From assembly GCF_014850955.1 (NCBI RefSeq), contig NZ_JACXSS010000001.1:1674001-1738000 (forward strand): a stretch of 64,000 bases of DNA. Reading direction: 5' to 3'. A program made the translations under genes and the position numbers. Source of the DNA: Methylomonas albis (GTDB taxonomy: Bacteria; Pseudomonadota; Gammaproteobacteria; Methylococcales; Methylomonadaceae). Below the pieces are notes generated by a model, which was not told where the DNA came from, made no database searches, and saw nothing but the letters and a program-made list of their open reading frames with translations. This document shows, in pieces, positions 37,581-46,082 of the stretch; the first letter of the stretch is position 1, and every line of letters starts with the position of its first letter.

Positions 37581-38912
37581 GGGGCATCCCGAATTTTGTG
37601 TAAACGGGTTTAAGTTATCGGTTAGGGATTCGGTCTTCGAACTGAATACTAAACCGGTTTAATGCGGCTTTCCAGTCATAGACGGGCATGGTCCACTTTT
37701 GGCTGATATTCTTCAATGCCAGATAGAGCAACTTGGATAATGCGTCATCGCTGGGGAAGATCGCGCGATTTTTTATGATTTTTCTCAGGCTTCGGTTCAC
37801 CGATTCGATGGTATTAGTGGTGTAGATCACCTTGCGAATCTCGGGCGGATAGTCGAAAAACGGGATGATACGGTCCCAGTTTCGTCGCCAGATCGGGGCA
37901 ATGGTGGGATAGGCTTCGTGCCAGTTGGCCTCGAATTCGGCCAGTTTTTGTTCGGCTTCCCTGACGGTAGCGGCTTGATAGATACGCTTGAGGTCGTCGG
38001 CGACCGACTGGCGCCTTTTGTAGCTGACGTAGTTAAGGCTGTTACGGACCAAGTGCACGATGCACAACTGCACAGTGGCTTTGGGAAACACGGTTTCGAT
38101 CGCTTCCGGAAACCCCTTTAGACCGTCGACACAGGCGATAAAAACGTCGTTGACGCCACGGTTCTTGAGCTCGGTGACCACTTGCAGCCAAAATTTGGCG
38201 CCTTCGCTTTGGGCAATCCACAGCCCCAGCACCTCTTTGTGGCCGTCCAGATTGACACCAATAGCCAGATAGACCGCCTTGATCCGCACACTGCCACTGT
38301 CCCGCACTTTGGTGTGTAGGCAGTCGAGGTAGACGATGGGGTAAATCGGATCCAGCGGACGGGTTTGCCAGGCGCTCACCTCCTCAAGGACCGCGTCGGT
38401 CACCGAGGAAATCAAGGTGGGTGACACCTCCGTGTGATAGAACTCCAATAGATGGGCCTGGATTTCCCGTACCGTCAGGCCGCGGGCGTACAACGAGATG
38501 ATCTTGTCGTCGAAGCCCGTCCAGCGCCGTTGATGCTTGGCGATAATCTGGGGTTCGAATTCGCCATGACGGTCACGGGGAATCTCGATGGGTAAGTCGC
38601 CGAAGTCGCCTTTGAGCGTTTTCCGGCTCTTGCCGTTACGGGCATTGCTATTGGCGTTGGTCACCGCCTCATGCTTGCCGTGGCCCAAATGCGCGGTCAT
38701 TTCCGCTTCCAGGGCGCGTTCGACAATGGCTTTGGTCAACTGCTTTAACAGTCCATTGGCACCGATCAGGTCTTCGGGTGTTTGATAGTTCGACATTAAG
38801 GCATCGAGTAATTCATCAGGAATGGCTTTGGGTGATACGGTCATTTTTTCATCCTCATCAGGATCAGTAGTTTCCTACCTCATGGCCGTTTACACAAAAA
38901 TTCTTACACCCT
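37581..38912 (-). mobile_element. IS256-family insertion sequence
   Basis: 1332 bp. The ends share an inverted ATTTTGTGTAAACGG (37593-37607; complement at 38886-38900, one mismatch nearby). The element is flanked by a direct repeat CTTATCCTGG at 37571-37580 and 38913-38922, compatible with the 8-10 bp target duplication of this family. It carries a single transposase gene and appears complete. Confidence 0.85.
37615..38844 (-). CDS. IS256-family (mutator-type) transposase
   Basis: 409 residues, full length. DDE residues lie in IVYLDCLHTKV, IACVDGLKGFPEAI and TTNTIESVNRSLRK. The Transposase_mut signature VQLCIVHLVRNSL is present. The N-terminal KAIVERALEAEMTAHLG is typical. There is no frameshift, so the element may be active. 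Confidence 0.95.
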   Translation of the reverse strand: MTVSPKAIPDELLDALMSNYQTPEDLIGANGLLKQLTKAIVERALEAEMTAHLGHGKHEAVTNANSNARNGKSRKTLKGDFGDLPIEIPRDRHGEFEPQIIAKHQRRWTGFDDKIISLYARGLTVREIQAHLLEFYHTEVSPTLISSVTDAVLEEVSAWQTRPLDPIYPIVYLDCLHTKVRDSGSVRIKAVYLAIGVNLDGHKEVLGLWIAQSEGAKFWLQVVTELKNRGVNDVFIACVDGLKGFPEAIETVFPKATVQLCIVHLVRNSLNYVSYKRRQSVADDLKRIYQAATVREAEQKLAEFEANWHEAYPTIAPIWRRNWDRIIPFFDYPPEIRKVIYTTNTIESVNRSLRKIIKNRAIFPSDDALSKLLYLALKNISQKWTMPVYDWKAALNRFSIQFEDRIPNR

Positions 38913-39247
38913 CTTATCCTGGCTGGTGATTAAAGCGATTTGCCATTGACGAGCACCGTTTTGGCTTGCGCGTTGGCTTATGCAGGTTTGCGATGGCAGA
39001 GATTGGCTGGGCGCGAATGGTATTTCGGCTTGCAGGTATGCCGAAATGCTTGGCGGTTAAGGATAAAAGGTATGCGGGAGCAGTAAAAGTCTAATCTCGA
39101 TAGCTTTGCAGCCAAGCGGCTCAGGCATTTTGCCGAGCCGTCTTCCGCCGTCGGCTGCGAATTTCGCCACAAAGCAATAAGCAATTAGTCCGGACGGAAT
39201 CGAGGGTTCGCAGCCGACATCCTCATTCATTAATGAGAGAACAAAAA

Positions 39248-39616
39248 ATGATAAGAGTTTTAGTAACAGGGTCTACAGTTTGGAACGATGAAGATGCAAT
39301 AAAAAGAGAGTTGAGAAAATTGGGCCGGGAGCTTGTCATAGTCACAGGCGACACTCCCGGTGTTGATGCGGTAGCAATTTCTATTGCCTCGGATGACGGA
39401 TTGAAATTTGAAGCAATGAAGAAGAATCAAGAGGATTATGAACGTTACCCCAAGGAGGCTTGGAAAGGGTTAAACGAGCGAATGCTGGCCTCGGGAATCG
39501 ACTTAGTACTTGCATTTCACGCTGAGTATAATGTGCAAGGCAAAGCTCGAGGAACAATCCACGCGGTAGAATTAGCCATGCAATCCGGTGTGGAGGTAAA
39601 AGTGTTCACATGCTAA
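39248..39616 (+). CDS. YspA-type SLOG-fold (DUF2493-like) protein
   Basis: 122 residues from the ATG at 39248 (MIRVLVTGSTVWNDE), which has AGAG 8 bases upstream and gives the usual family N-terminus; an ATG at 39233 is possible. VTGDTPGVDAVAI and the late ARGTIHAVELA are the Rossmann-like SLOG nucleotide-binding signatures. SLOG proteins bind or process nucleotides, and some act in phage-defence signalling, but stand-alone YspA-like proteins have no assigned role. It is AT-rich relative to neighbours and isolated next to an IS. Confidence 0.7.
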   Translation: MIRVLVTGSTVWNDEDAIKRELRKLGRELVIVTGDTPGVDAVAISIASDDGLKFEAMKKNQEDYERYPKEAWKGLNERMLASGIDLVLAFHAEYNVQGKARGTIHAVELAMQSGVEVKVFTC

Positions 39617-39782
39617 CTATTTTTATGAGCAATACCATCCACAAGATCGGCCTAGTTTGCCTCAATATTTGTTCAACGTGGCGTTTAAACCCCAAGCTCG
39701 GCAGCGATTTGCTGCCGGCTCTTGCCGCCCAATCGATACCAATGAAACATTTGTCGGTTGGGCAGAGGTGCGCGGTATAACC

Positions 39783-39810
39783 AGAGGCTGACCGGCCTCT
39801 ACCGTTTTTT
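39783..39810 (+). terminator. Candidate Rho-independent terminator
   Basis: AGAGGC (39783-39788) pairs with GCCTCT (39795-39800), then ACCG and six T. It lies between the SLOG gene and the small lipoprotein gene. The four-base offset before the T run weakens it. Confidence 0.4.
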
Positions 39811-39863
39811 CCGCAAGCTTTAAACCGGGGCTTTTTCCGGTACTGAATGTAAGAGGAGAGAAT

Positions 39864-40064
39864 ATGGGAAGAATTAAGGCCTTAACATGTTGGTCTTTGG
39901 TATTGGTCATGTGCGGCGCTTGCAGCGCTGACTGGCCGCAACGCCTTGGCTATCATGCGGTGCAGAACGCCGGTCAATTGCAGTGCCAAAAAGCCATGGC
40001 CAACGATTGCGAACGGCGGCAGAGTTACGACGAGTACCAGCGCGAGCGGGAACGGATGCAATAG
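39864..40064 (+). CDS. Small predicted lipoprotein
   Basis: 66 residues. A signal peptide (ALTCWSLVLVMCGAC) ends in a lipobox-like VMCGAC-S, with Cys20 as the probable lipidated residue. The mature part is short and charged (DCERRQSYDEYQRERERMQ). A strong SD (AGGAG at 39854-39858) 5 bases before the ATG supports translation. No family recognised. It is convergent with the YbgA-like gene, 4 bp apart. Confidence 0.65.
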   Translation: MGRIKALTCWSLVLVMCGACSADWPQRLGYHAVQNAGQLQCQKAMANDCERRQSYDEYQRERERMQ

Positions 40065-40068
40065 CGGT

Positions 40069-41013
40069 TCAAATGCCGTTCAACAAGGACAACTCTGCCG
40101 GATGCGGCTGCATGTAATAGGAGTTGTCGATAAAGGCGTCAGGTTCTCTGCGGAAATGATGGCGGAGTAGGGTCAGCGGCACGATCAGCGGCAACAAACC
40201 GATCCGATAATTTTCGATGGTTTCTACCAGTTCCTGTTTGTCGTCGCTGTCCAGTTTGTGCTTTAAATAGCCCTGGATGTGTTGCAAGACATTGACATGG
40301 TTGCCGCGAGTGGCGACGATTTTCAGACAAGTCATCAAGGCGCCAATATAGGCAGCGCCGGTATTTTCAATATCAGCGTTGGTGACGCCGGCAATAATCC
40401 GCCCCAGCTCACGCGCCTGGTTTTGTTCGTGACTCATCGCGATCAATTTATGCCGGCTGTGAAAGCTGATCAAACCATGCGGGGTCAAACCTTGTCCGCA
40501 TAAATCCTGCCAGCGGCGCATCACAAACACGCGCTGGATAAAGTTTTCGCGCAGGCCGGGATCGCCCAATCGGCCCTCTTCTTCCACCGGCAGGCTGGGG
40601 AAAGTGCGCTGTAAATAGTCCGCAAAAATACCGATGCCTTGCCGCGCGGGGATGTCGTTCTTGTAGATTTTGACGCGGGTCATGCCGCAGCTGGGTGAGT
40701 CTTTTTTCAGAATATATCCACACAAGCCACCCAGCCAATCGTGTTGCCGGGCCGAGGCCTGTTCCAATCGTTCCGTCACGTCCAGGCTGTGATCCTTCAC
40801 GCCGACGCAACGGATGGTGCCGTCGGCGGTTTCCCGCAATTGCACGCAAGGACGCGGTACGCCCAAGCCGGCCTCGACTTCCGGGCAGAAAGGTTTAAAG
40901 TCGAAATACTGGCCCAGCGTGCGCTCAATGTAGCTGTGATACTTGTGCGCACCGTCGTAGCGCACTTCGTGGCCTAACAGGCAGGCGCTGATGCCGACCG
41001 CAATTTTCTGCAT
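40069..41013 (-). CDS. YbgA-like protein (DUF523-DUF1722)
   Basis: 314 residues. The N-terminal DUF523 has GISACLLGHEVRYDGAHK, FCPEVEAGLGVPR and the Cys motif KKDSPSCGM. The C-terminal DUF1722 (YbgA) has HGLISFHSRHKLIAMSH. The biochemical role is unknown, but this two-domain protein recurs beside photolyase genes, and E. coli ybgA adjoins phrB. It is the last gene of the ten-gene minus-strand run, 13 bp after the lipocalin gene. Confidence 0.88.
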   Translation of the reverse strand: MQKIAVGISACLLGHEVRYDGAHKYHSYIERTLGQYFDFKPFCPEVEAGLGVPRPCVQLRETADGTIRCVGVKDHSLDVTERLEQASARQHDWLGGLCGYILKKDSPSCGMTRVKIYKNDIPARQGIGIFADYLQRTFPSLPVEEEGRLGDPGLRENFIQRVFVMRRWQDLCGQGLTPHGLISFHSRHKLIAMSHEQNQARELGRIIAGVTNADIENTGAAYIGALMTCLKIVATRGNHVNVLQHIQGYLKHKLDSDDKQELVETIENYRIGLLPLIVPLTLLRHHFRREPDAFIDNSYYMQPHPAELSLLNGI

Positions 41014-41026
41014 GCTTAATCCTTGG

Positions 41027-41545
41027 TTATTGCTTGGGGTGTTGGTCGAAAATCAGTTTTTCGGTGGCAAAGCCGAGCGCTTTGGCTTGTTGAATCAGAT
41101 CTTGTTGGATGCTCGGTGCCAGCTCCGGGCTGCGGGCCAGTATCCATAAATAATCGCGATCCGGGCCGGCGATCATCACATACCGGTAAGCGATTTTATC
41201 CAGCGCGATGATGTTATAGGCGCCGTAAAACGGCCCGAAGAAAGAGACTTTCAGGCGGCCGATGTCCGGTTTGTCGATAGAATAAGCTTTGCCTTCGGCG
41301 ATTTTTCGTTGGCCTTGCTCGGCGTCGTAGCCGCTGTTTAATACCTTAACGCCGCCGTCATCGCGCAGGCTGTATTCGGCGCTGATGTCGGTCAGGCCAC
41401 GCTCGAAGCTGTGATCCAGGTGGGCGATTTCGTACCAGGTGCCCAGATAGCGTTCCAATTCGAAGCCGTCTATCACTTTTACACCTTCCGGGATGCCTGT
41501 GCAGGCGCATAGCAAGCTTAATAGCAGTATCGGTAGATAACGCAT
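41027..41545 (-). CDS. blc: Bacterial lipocalin (Blc family)
   Basis: 172 residues. The signal peptide ends LLSLLCACTG, a lipobox. The lipocalin SCR1 motif ERYLGTWYEIAHLDHSFERG is followed by YSLRDDGGVKVLNSGY, FFGPFYGAYNIIAL and DRDYLWILARSP. Blc proteins sit in the outer membrane, bind lysophospholipid or fatty acids, and are induced by envelope stress. It lies 3 bp after phrB and 13 bp before the ybgA-like gene, so it is clearly cotranscribed. Confidence 0.92.
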   Translation of the reverse strand: MRYLPILLLSLLCACTGIPEGVKVIDGFELERYLGTWYEIAHLDHSFERGLTDISAEYSLRDDGGVKVLNSGYDAEQGQRKIAEGKAYSIDKPDIGRLKVSFFGPFYGAYNIIALDKIAYRYVMIAGPDRDYLWILARSPELAPSIQQDLIQQAKALGFATEKLIFDQHPKQ

Positions 41546-41548
41546 GGT

Positions 41549-42940
41549 TTACTCCGCTGTAGCCGCGGTATTGCCTAAGGCCTTGAATTGGGCTTTGATC
41601 GATTGGCTTTGTACCGCATGGTCGACGCACGGTGCGGGATAGTCGCCGGCTTGCGGATACTTTTCCCATTTATGAATCACCGCTGCCGGGAAGCGTTGCA
41701 ACTCCGGAATCCAGGTCTTGATATACAGGCATTGCGGATCGAATTTTTTCTGCTGTAGCCAGGGATTGAAGATCCGGAAATACGGTTGCGCGTCGCAGCC
41801 GGTGGAGGCTGCCCATTGCCAGTTGCCGTTGTTGACGCAAGGGTCGTAATCCAGCAAACGTTGCGCGAAATAACGTTCGCCCCAGCGCCAGGACACATGT
41901 AAATCCTTGACCAAAAACGAGGCAACGATCATGCGTAAACGATTATGCATCCAGCCGGTTTGATTCAATTCGCGCATGGCTGCGTCCACAATCGGGAAGC
42001 CGGTTTGGCCGTTGGTCCAGGCCCAGAAATCGGTTTGGCCGTTGCGCCAGAGCATGCCGTCGTAACGTCTATCAAAAGCGTGACCGAACACATGCGGAAA
42101 ATGAAAGCCGATATGGGTGAAAAAGTCTCGCCAATATAACTGGCGCAGCAAGGGATGGTCGGGATCGAGTTCAGCTTGGATGCTATGAAAAACTTCTCGT
42201 ACCGAGCAGCAGCCAAATTTCAAATAGGCCGACAGTTGGCTGGTGGCAGCCATGGCCGGAAAATCGCGGACCGCGAGGTAGTTTTTGCAGTTGCCAATGA
42301 TGGCTAATCGCGCCAAGGCTGCTTGTCGGCCACCGGGCAACGCGTTTTGGTGCGGCTGTTGGAGTTGCTGTAGCAGCTCGGGTTTGTGGCCGACATAGGC
42401 TGTTGCCAATAGTTTACCGGCCGCCAGCCGTTGCGGTGCTGGCACCGGCAGGAGTTGGGCTTGCCGATGAAACGCGGTGAACACTTGATAAGGTTTGCCG
42501 TTACTTTTTAAACCTTGTTCCGGTTCGGTCAGCAGTAAATCGGCTTGGCTGTGAAAAGCCAGATGCAGTGTTTCGCACTGTTTTCGTAGCTCGGCGTCGC
42601 GCTGCCGGCTGAACGGGCTGTAATCGCGATTGACAAACACCGCTTCGATACCGAAATCCTGTTTCAGTGGCTCGACAAGATGTGCAGACTGACCGTTGAA
42701 AATATACAGCAGGGCACCTTGTTGTTGCAGCTGCTGCTGCAAATCAGCCAGTGATTCCAGCATGAATTGCAAGCCGGGTGTGCTTTGATAAGGATGAGAT
42801 TGTATTTGTCGCGGATCGAAAATAAAGCAAGCCAAAACCTGAGTTGATTCACGTAAGGCCGCGTTCAGGCCGCTGTTGTCCTCCAGACGTAAATCACGGC
42901 GGAAAATAAACAGCGAAGTTTTGTAGCGTTTTTTTGCCAT
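41549..42940 (-). CDS. phrB: Deoxyribodipyrimidine photolyase
   Basis: 463 residues, normal for class I photolyases. The N-terminal antenna-binding alpha/beta domain begins LFIFRRDLRLEDNSGL. The FAD-binding domain carries YWRDFFTHIG, TGFPIVDAAMRELNQTGWMH followed by NRLRM, and CVNNGNWQWAASTGCDAQP, with the DNA-contact and Trp electron-transfer residues expected of a CPD photolyase. It repairs UV dimers with blue light, fitting the surrounding light-sensor genes. It lies 7 bp from the previous gene. Confidence 0.95.
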   Translation of the reverse strand: MAKKRYKTSLFIFRRDLRLEDNSGLNAALRESTQVLACFIFDPRQIQSHPYQSTPGLQFMLESLADLQQQLQQQGALLYIFNGQSAHLVEPLKQDFGIEAVFVNRDYSPFSRQRDAELRKQCETLHLAFHSQADLLLTEPEQGLKSNGKPYQVFTAFHRQAQLLPVPAPQRLAAGKLLATAYVGHKPELLQQLQQPHQNALPGGRQAALARLAIIGNCKNYLAVRDFPAMAATSQLSAYLKFGCCSVREVFHSIQAELDPDHPLLRQLYWRDFFTHIGFHFPHVFGHAFDRRYDGMLWRNGQTDFWAWTNGQTGFPIVDAAMRELNQTGWMHNRLRMIVASFLVKDLHVSWRWGERYFAQRLLDYDPCVNNGNWQWAASTGCDAQPYFRIFNPWLQQKKFDPQCLYIKTWIPELQRFPAAVIHKWEKYPQAGDYPAPCVDHAVQSQSIKAQFKALGNTAATAE

Positions 42941-42947
42941 CAGCTAG

Positions 42948-43457
42948 TTAGCAGTCGCCCCAATGAATAATCATTTGCTGGCAATTAAACAGGATGTTGG
43001 GGTAATACTGATAAATCACCCAGCGCAACAGCAAGTCGAAATACGCCGCTACTGTCATCATGCGCGCCACTGCAGCCCAAATTCTGCTAGCGCCTTTATC
43101 CGAACAGCGCCACACGGCGCCGGTCCAATAAATCAGCGGCATTGCCATGATGATATGGATGGTAACCCAGCTAGCGACCGTGAAGTTACCTTCGTTAATC
43201 CGGTAGTCGATGAAAAACAATACCGCGTTGTAGAGGATAAAAAATGGATAGAAGGCGTCTTTTAAGCGCAGATAACCTAGCCAGCTCCATTGCAGATAAA
43301 AATACAGCGTGGCCGGTGTGCGTTCTTCCCATTCCTGGGCCGGTGAAGGGGTTAAATAAAATATCAGGATGCCCAGGGCAAGGGCGACCAACAGCGCTTC
43401 GTACCAGGTGATAAACGAAGTAAAGGCAAATAGTAAGGAAAGACTGTCGATCAACAT
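42948..43457 (-). CDS. Membrane protein of unknown function in the photolyase run
   Basis: 169 residues with about four hydrophobic helices (WYEALLVALALGILIFYL; FILYNAVLFFIDY; IHIIMAMPLIYWTGAVW; VAAYFDLLLRWVIYQYY). Cys residues occur at WRCSDKG, NCQQM and the C-terminal GDC. I do not recognise the family. It is tightly packed (19 bp after the epimerase gene, 7 bp before phrB), so coexpression with the repair genes is very likely. Confidence 0.75.
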   Translation of the reverse strand: MLIDSLSLLFAFTSFITWYEALLVALALGILIFYLTPSPAQEWEERTPATLYFYLQWSWLGYLRLKDAFYPFFILYNAVLFFIDYRINEGNFTVASWVTIHIIMAMPLIYWTGAVWRCSDKGASRIWAAVARMMTVAAYFDLLLRWVIYQYYPNILFNCQQMIIHWGDC

Positions 43458-43476
43458 AAATGTGCCCGTTGTTTAT

Positions 43477-44388
43477 CTAAGGTTTATCCAGAATATCGCG
43501 CAAGGCGGTATCCAACAGTGAGTATTTAAATGCAAAGCCTTGTGCCAGTAAACGTTCCGGCAGCACGCGTTGGCTACCCAAGACCAGCGCCGCCATTTCG
43601 CCCAGCAATAATTTAAGAACCACTTCCGGCATGGGCAGCAACAGCGGTCTATTTAGTACGCTGGCCAAGCTGGCGCTGAATTGTTGGTTGCTGGCCGGGT
43701 TGGGTGCTGTGGCGTTGTATGGGCCGCGCATTTCCGGCTGTTCTAGCATCGCTTCGACAATAGCCAGCCAGTCGTGCAAATGTACCCAGGACATCCATTG
43801 CGACCCCTTACCCAAGCGTCCGCCCAATCCTAAACGAAACGGCAGCAACATGCGTTTCAGTATGCCACCATTATCACCCAGCACCAAGCCGGTGCGTATC
43901 AGGCAGACCCGACTGCCGAATTTTTCCGCTTGCAAGGCTGCGGATTCCCAATCGGCGCAAAGCTGTTGAGAAAAGTCGGCAACGCTCGCGCTATTTTCAG
44001 TCAGGAACTTGTCGCCTTGATCGCCGTAAACGCCGATAGCCGAGCCGCTTACCAGGACGGGGGCTGGCTGCGAGGAGGAGGCTATCCAGGCCACCAATTG
44101 TTCGGTCAGTTTAATCCGGCTATCACGCAACAACTGCTTGCGTGCCTCGGTCCAGCGTTGATCGAAAATGCCTGCGCCAGCCAGATTGACTACCGCTTTG
44201 AAAGTGCCGGCATCGGGTAAATCGGCAACTGAACTTATCGCTTGTACGCTGTTGCCGAAAGTAGCAACTACTTTTTCGGCGCTACGGCTCAGCACCGTCA
44301 CAGAATAATTTTTTTGTATTAATTGTTTGGCAAGTGCGCTACCTAGAAAGCCGGTGCCACCGCTAATTAAAATCGAATTTGTATTCAT
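43477..44388 (-). CDS. TIGR01777-family NAD-dependent epimerase (YfcH-like)
   Basis: 303 residues. The extended-SDR N-terminus ILISGGTGFLGSALAKQL is followed by VNLAGAGIFDQRWTEARKQL, VSGSAIGVYGDQGDK and LIRTGLVLGDNGGILKRML. The C-terminal DUF1731 part has NRPLLLPMPEVVLKLLLGEM. Reaction unknown. Homologues often accompany photolyase and lipocalin genes in light- or stress-inducible clusters. It is in the same run, 61 bp after msrQ. Confidence 0.9.
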   Translation of the reverse strand: MNTNSILISGGTGFLGSALAKQLIQKNYSVTVLSRSAEKVVATFGNSVQAISSVADLPDAGTFKAVVNLAGAGIFDQRWTEARKQLLRDSRIKLTEQLVAWIASSSQPAPVLVSGSAIGVYGDQGDKFLTENSASVADFSQQLCADWESAALQAEKFGSRVCLIRTGLVLGDNGGILKRMLLPFRLGLGGRLGKGSQWMSWVHLHDWLAIVEAMLEQPEMRGPYNATAPNPASNQQFSASLASVLNRPLLLPMPEVVLKLLLGEMAALVLGSQRVLPERLLAQGFAFKYSLLDTALRDILDKP

Positions 44389-44449
44389 GAGATTGTGCTC
44401 GTGGAATTAAAAGGCTAAATCCAACCATCAATTCAGTGCTTGGCGGGTG

Positions 44450-45091
44450 TTAATCGGATTCTGTATCGATGGCGGCTCGGCCTTTGGGAATCATCATTTG
44501 GCGTAACTGCCTATTTTTAAACCAGATCACAGCCCGAAAACCCAATAGCATAAATATGATAAGCAAGTAGAACAAAGGTTCTGCCAGATTGCCTTTAAGC
44601 TGCCAGAAATAATGAATCATTGCCGAACCGGCAGCTATATAAATAAAACGGTGCAGTTTTTTCCAGCTTTTGCCCAAGCGCTTCTTCGCCGCTTTAGAGG
44701 AAGTAATACCTAATGAAAAAATGATAATAAAGGCAAGTAGTCCAAACCAGATATACGAGCTTTCGATAATATCGATGGCTATCATGCGCCAGGCAAAAAC
44801 CTGATCAACCAAAAGATAGGCCAGTACATGCAGGCTGGCGTAAAAAAAAGCATATAAGCCGAATAATTGTCGATAGTCGGTCATGCCGCGCCATTTTGTA
44901 ACGGTCTGTACCGGGGTGATAGCCAGGGTTAGCCATAAAAATCGCAGGGCCCAATCGCCTAAACGAATATGTAAGGCTTGCATTTGATTCGAGCCCAGGT
45001 TATCGAAGGCAATATCGAAAAATATCCAAAGCAGCGGTATAAGACAAACCGCGATGGTTAAGGACCGCAAATTATTAATTTGCATAATCAT
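44450..45091 (-). CDS. msrQ: Heme-binding quinone-linked subunit MsrQ (YedZ)
   Basis: 213 residues, six membrane helices of the ferric-reductase-like domain. Candidate heme ligands are in FFYASLHVLAYLL, KKLHRFIYIAAGSAMIHYFW. The family motif TGxWALRFL-like stretch appears as GDWALRFLWLTLAITPV. It passes electrons from quinol to MsrP. The start overlaps the msrP stop by one base (TAATG), so the two are translationally coupled. Confidence 0.92.
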   Translation of the reverse strand: MIMQINNLRSLTIAVCLIPLLWIFFDIAFDNLGSNQMQALHIRLGDWALRFLWLTLAITPVQTVTKWRGMTDYRQLFGLYAFFYASLHVLAYLLVDQVFAWRMIAIDIIESSYIWFGLLAFIIIFSLGITSSKAAKKRLGKSWKKLHRFIYIAAGSAMIHYFWQLKGNLAEPLFYLLIIFMLLGFRAVIWFKNRQLRQMMIPKGRAAIDTESD

Positions 45092-46047
45092 TAGAAAAAA
45101 TGCCTCAAATCCATATCACGATACATGTGCGCGACTTGTTCGGCATAACCGTTAAATAATTCGGTTTGCCGGCGTGGGGTGAAAAAGCCGCTGCCCAATT
45201 GTCGCTCGCTATTTTGGCTCCAACGCGGATGCGGCACATTCGGGTTGACGTTGGCGTAAAAGCCGTATTCGTTGGGGGCAAACTTGTTCCAACTGCTAAT
45301 CGGCGGCCTTTTTAAGAGTTCTATTTTGACCACGGCTTTGATGCTTTTAAAACCGTATTTCCAGGGCACCACCAAACGCAGAGGAGCGCCGTTTTGCTTC
45401 GGCAAAATATCGCCGTACATACCGGTCGCCAGTATCGTCAAAGGATGCATGGCTTCGTCGATGCGCAAGCCCTCGACATAGGGCCATTCCAGCATCGCGT
45501 TATTGCCTTGTTTGGGCATGGTGTCGGGTTGATAAACAGAAGTCAGTTTTACGAACTTGGCGGTCGACAAAGGTTGAGCGGTTTTCAGCCAATCGCCTAG
45601 CGAGAAGCCCACCCAGGGTACCACCATGGACCACGCTTCGACGCACCGGAAACGATAGATATATTCCTGTATTGTTTGCTGGCGCAGAATATCTTCCAGC
45701 TGATAAATGCCGGGTTTTTCCACTTCGCCGGCTATCTCGACAGACCAGGGATCGATGCGCAGGTTTTGAGCCAGGCTGCTTGGGTCTTCCTTGTTAAAGG
45801 CAAATTCGTAGTAATTATTGTAATTTTTTACTTGGTCGGCCGGGGTGATGTCCAAGGCATTCGCCGAGAACCGGTTTTGGGGCACGGCGCTCCAAATGGG
45901 TTTTGCGGGTTCGGCCCAACTGTTACGAATGCTGGTCCCGTTCAGCATCATGGCGGCCAGTGCTTTAATGATGGTGCGACGCTGCTGGAAAACCAAAGGA
46001 TCGGTAATTTCACTGCCGGGAATATTTTTTATTGTTTTTATAATCAT
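45091..46047 (-). CDS. msrP: Periplasmic methionine sulfoxide reductase MsrP (YedY)
   Basis: 318 residues. The N-terminus has a twin-arginine signal (QQRRTIIKALAAM), so it is exported folded with its molybdopterin cofactor. The oxidoreductase core has FRCVEAWSMVVPWVGF, whose Cys is the Mo ligand, then PLRLVVPWKYGFKSIK. With MsrQ it repairs oxidised methionines in envelope proteins. It lies 35 bp after the hydroxylase gene, inside the photolyase run, consistent with an oxidative or light-stress role. Confidence 0.94.
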   Translation of the reverse strand: MIIKTIKNIPGSEITDPLVFQQRRTIIKALAAMMLNGTSIRNSWAEPAKPIWSAVPQNRFSANALDITPADQVKNYNNYYEFAFNKEDPSSLAQNLRIDPWSVEIAGEVEKPGIYQLEDILRQQTIQEYIYRFRCVEAWSMVVPWVGFSLGDWLKTAQPLSTAKFVKLTSVYQPDTMPKQGNNAMLEWPYVEGLRIDEAMHPLTILATGMYGDILPKQNGAPLRLVVPWKYGFKSIKAVVKIELLKRPPISSWNKFAPNEYGFYANVNPNVPHPRWSQNSERQLGSGFFTPRRQTELFNGYAEQVAHMYRDMDLRHFF

Positions 46048-46082
46048 GGCTTAATTACCGGCAACTTATGCAAAGAGTTTCA

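Larger units (their letters stand above)
37364..39035. repeat. 128-bp tandem repeat (about 2.5 copies) split by an IS element
   Basis: Unit 1 is 37364-37491. Unit 2 starts at 37492, is interrupted after 37580 and resumes at 38923-38961. A partial, decayed unit 3 starts at 38962. Units share TGGCTTGC, GCGATTTGGCTGG, GCGAATAGCTTTTTAC, AAGCTTATCCTGG and GATTAAAGCGATTTGCC. No long frame is conserved, so it is probably non-coding. The sequence 37012-37363 before it holds no gene I can support. Confidence 0.7.
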
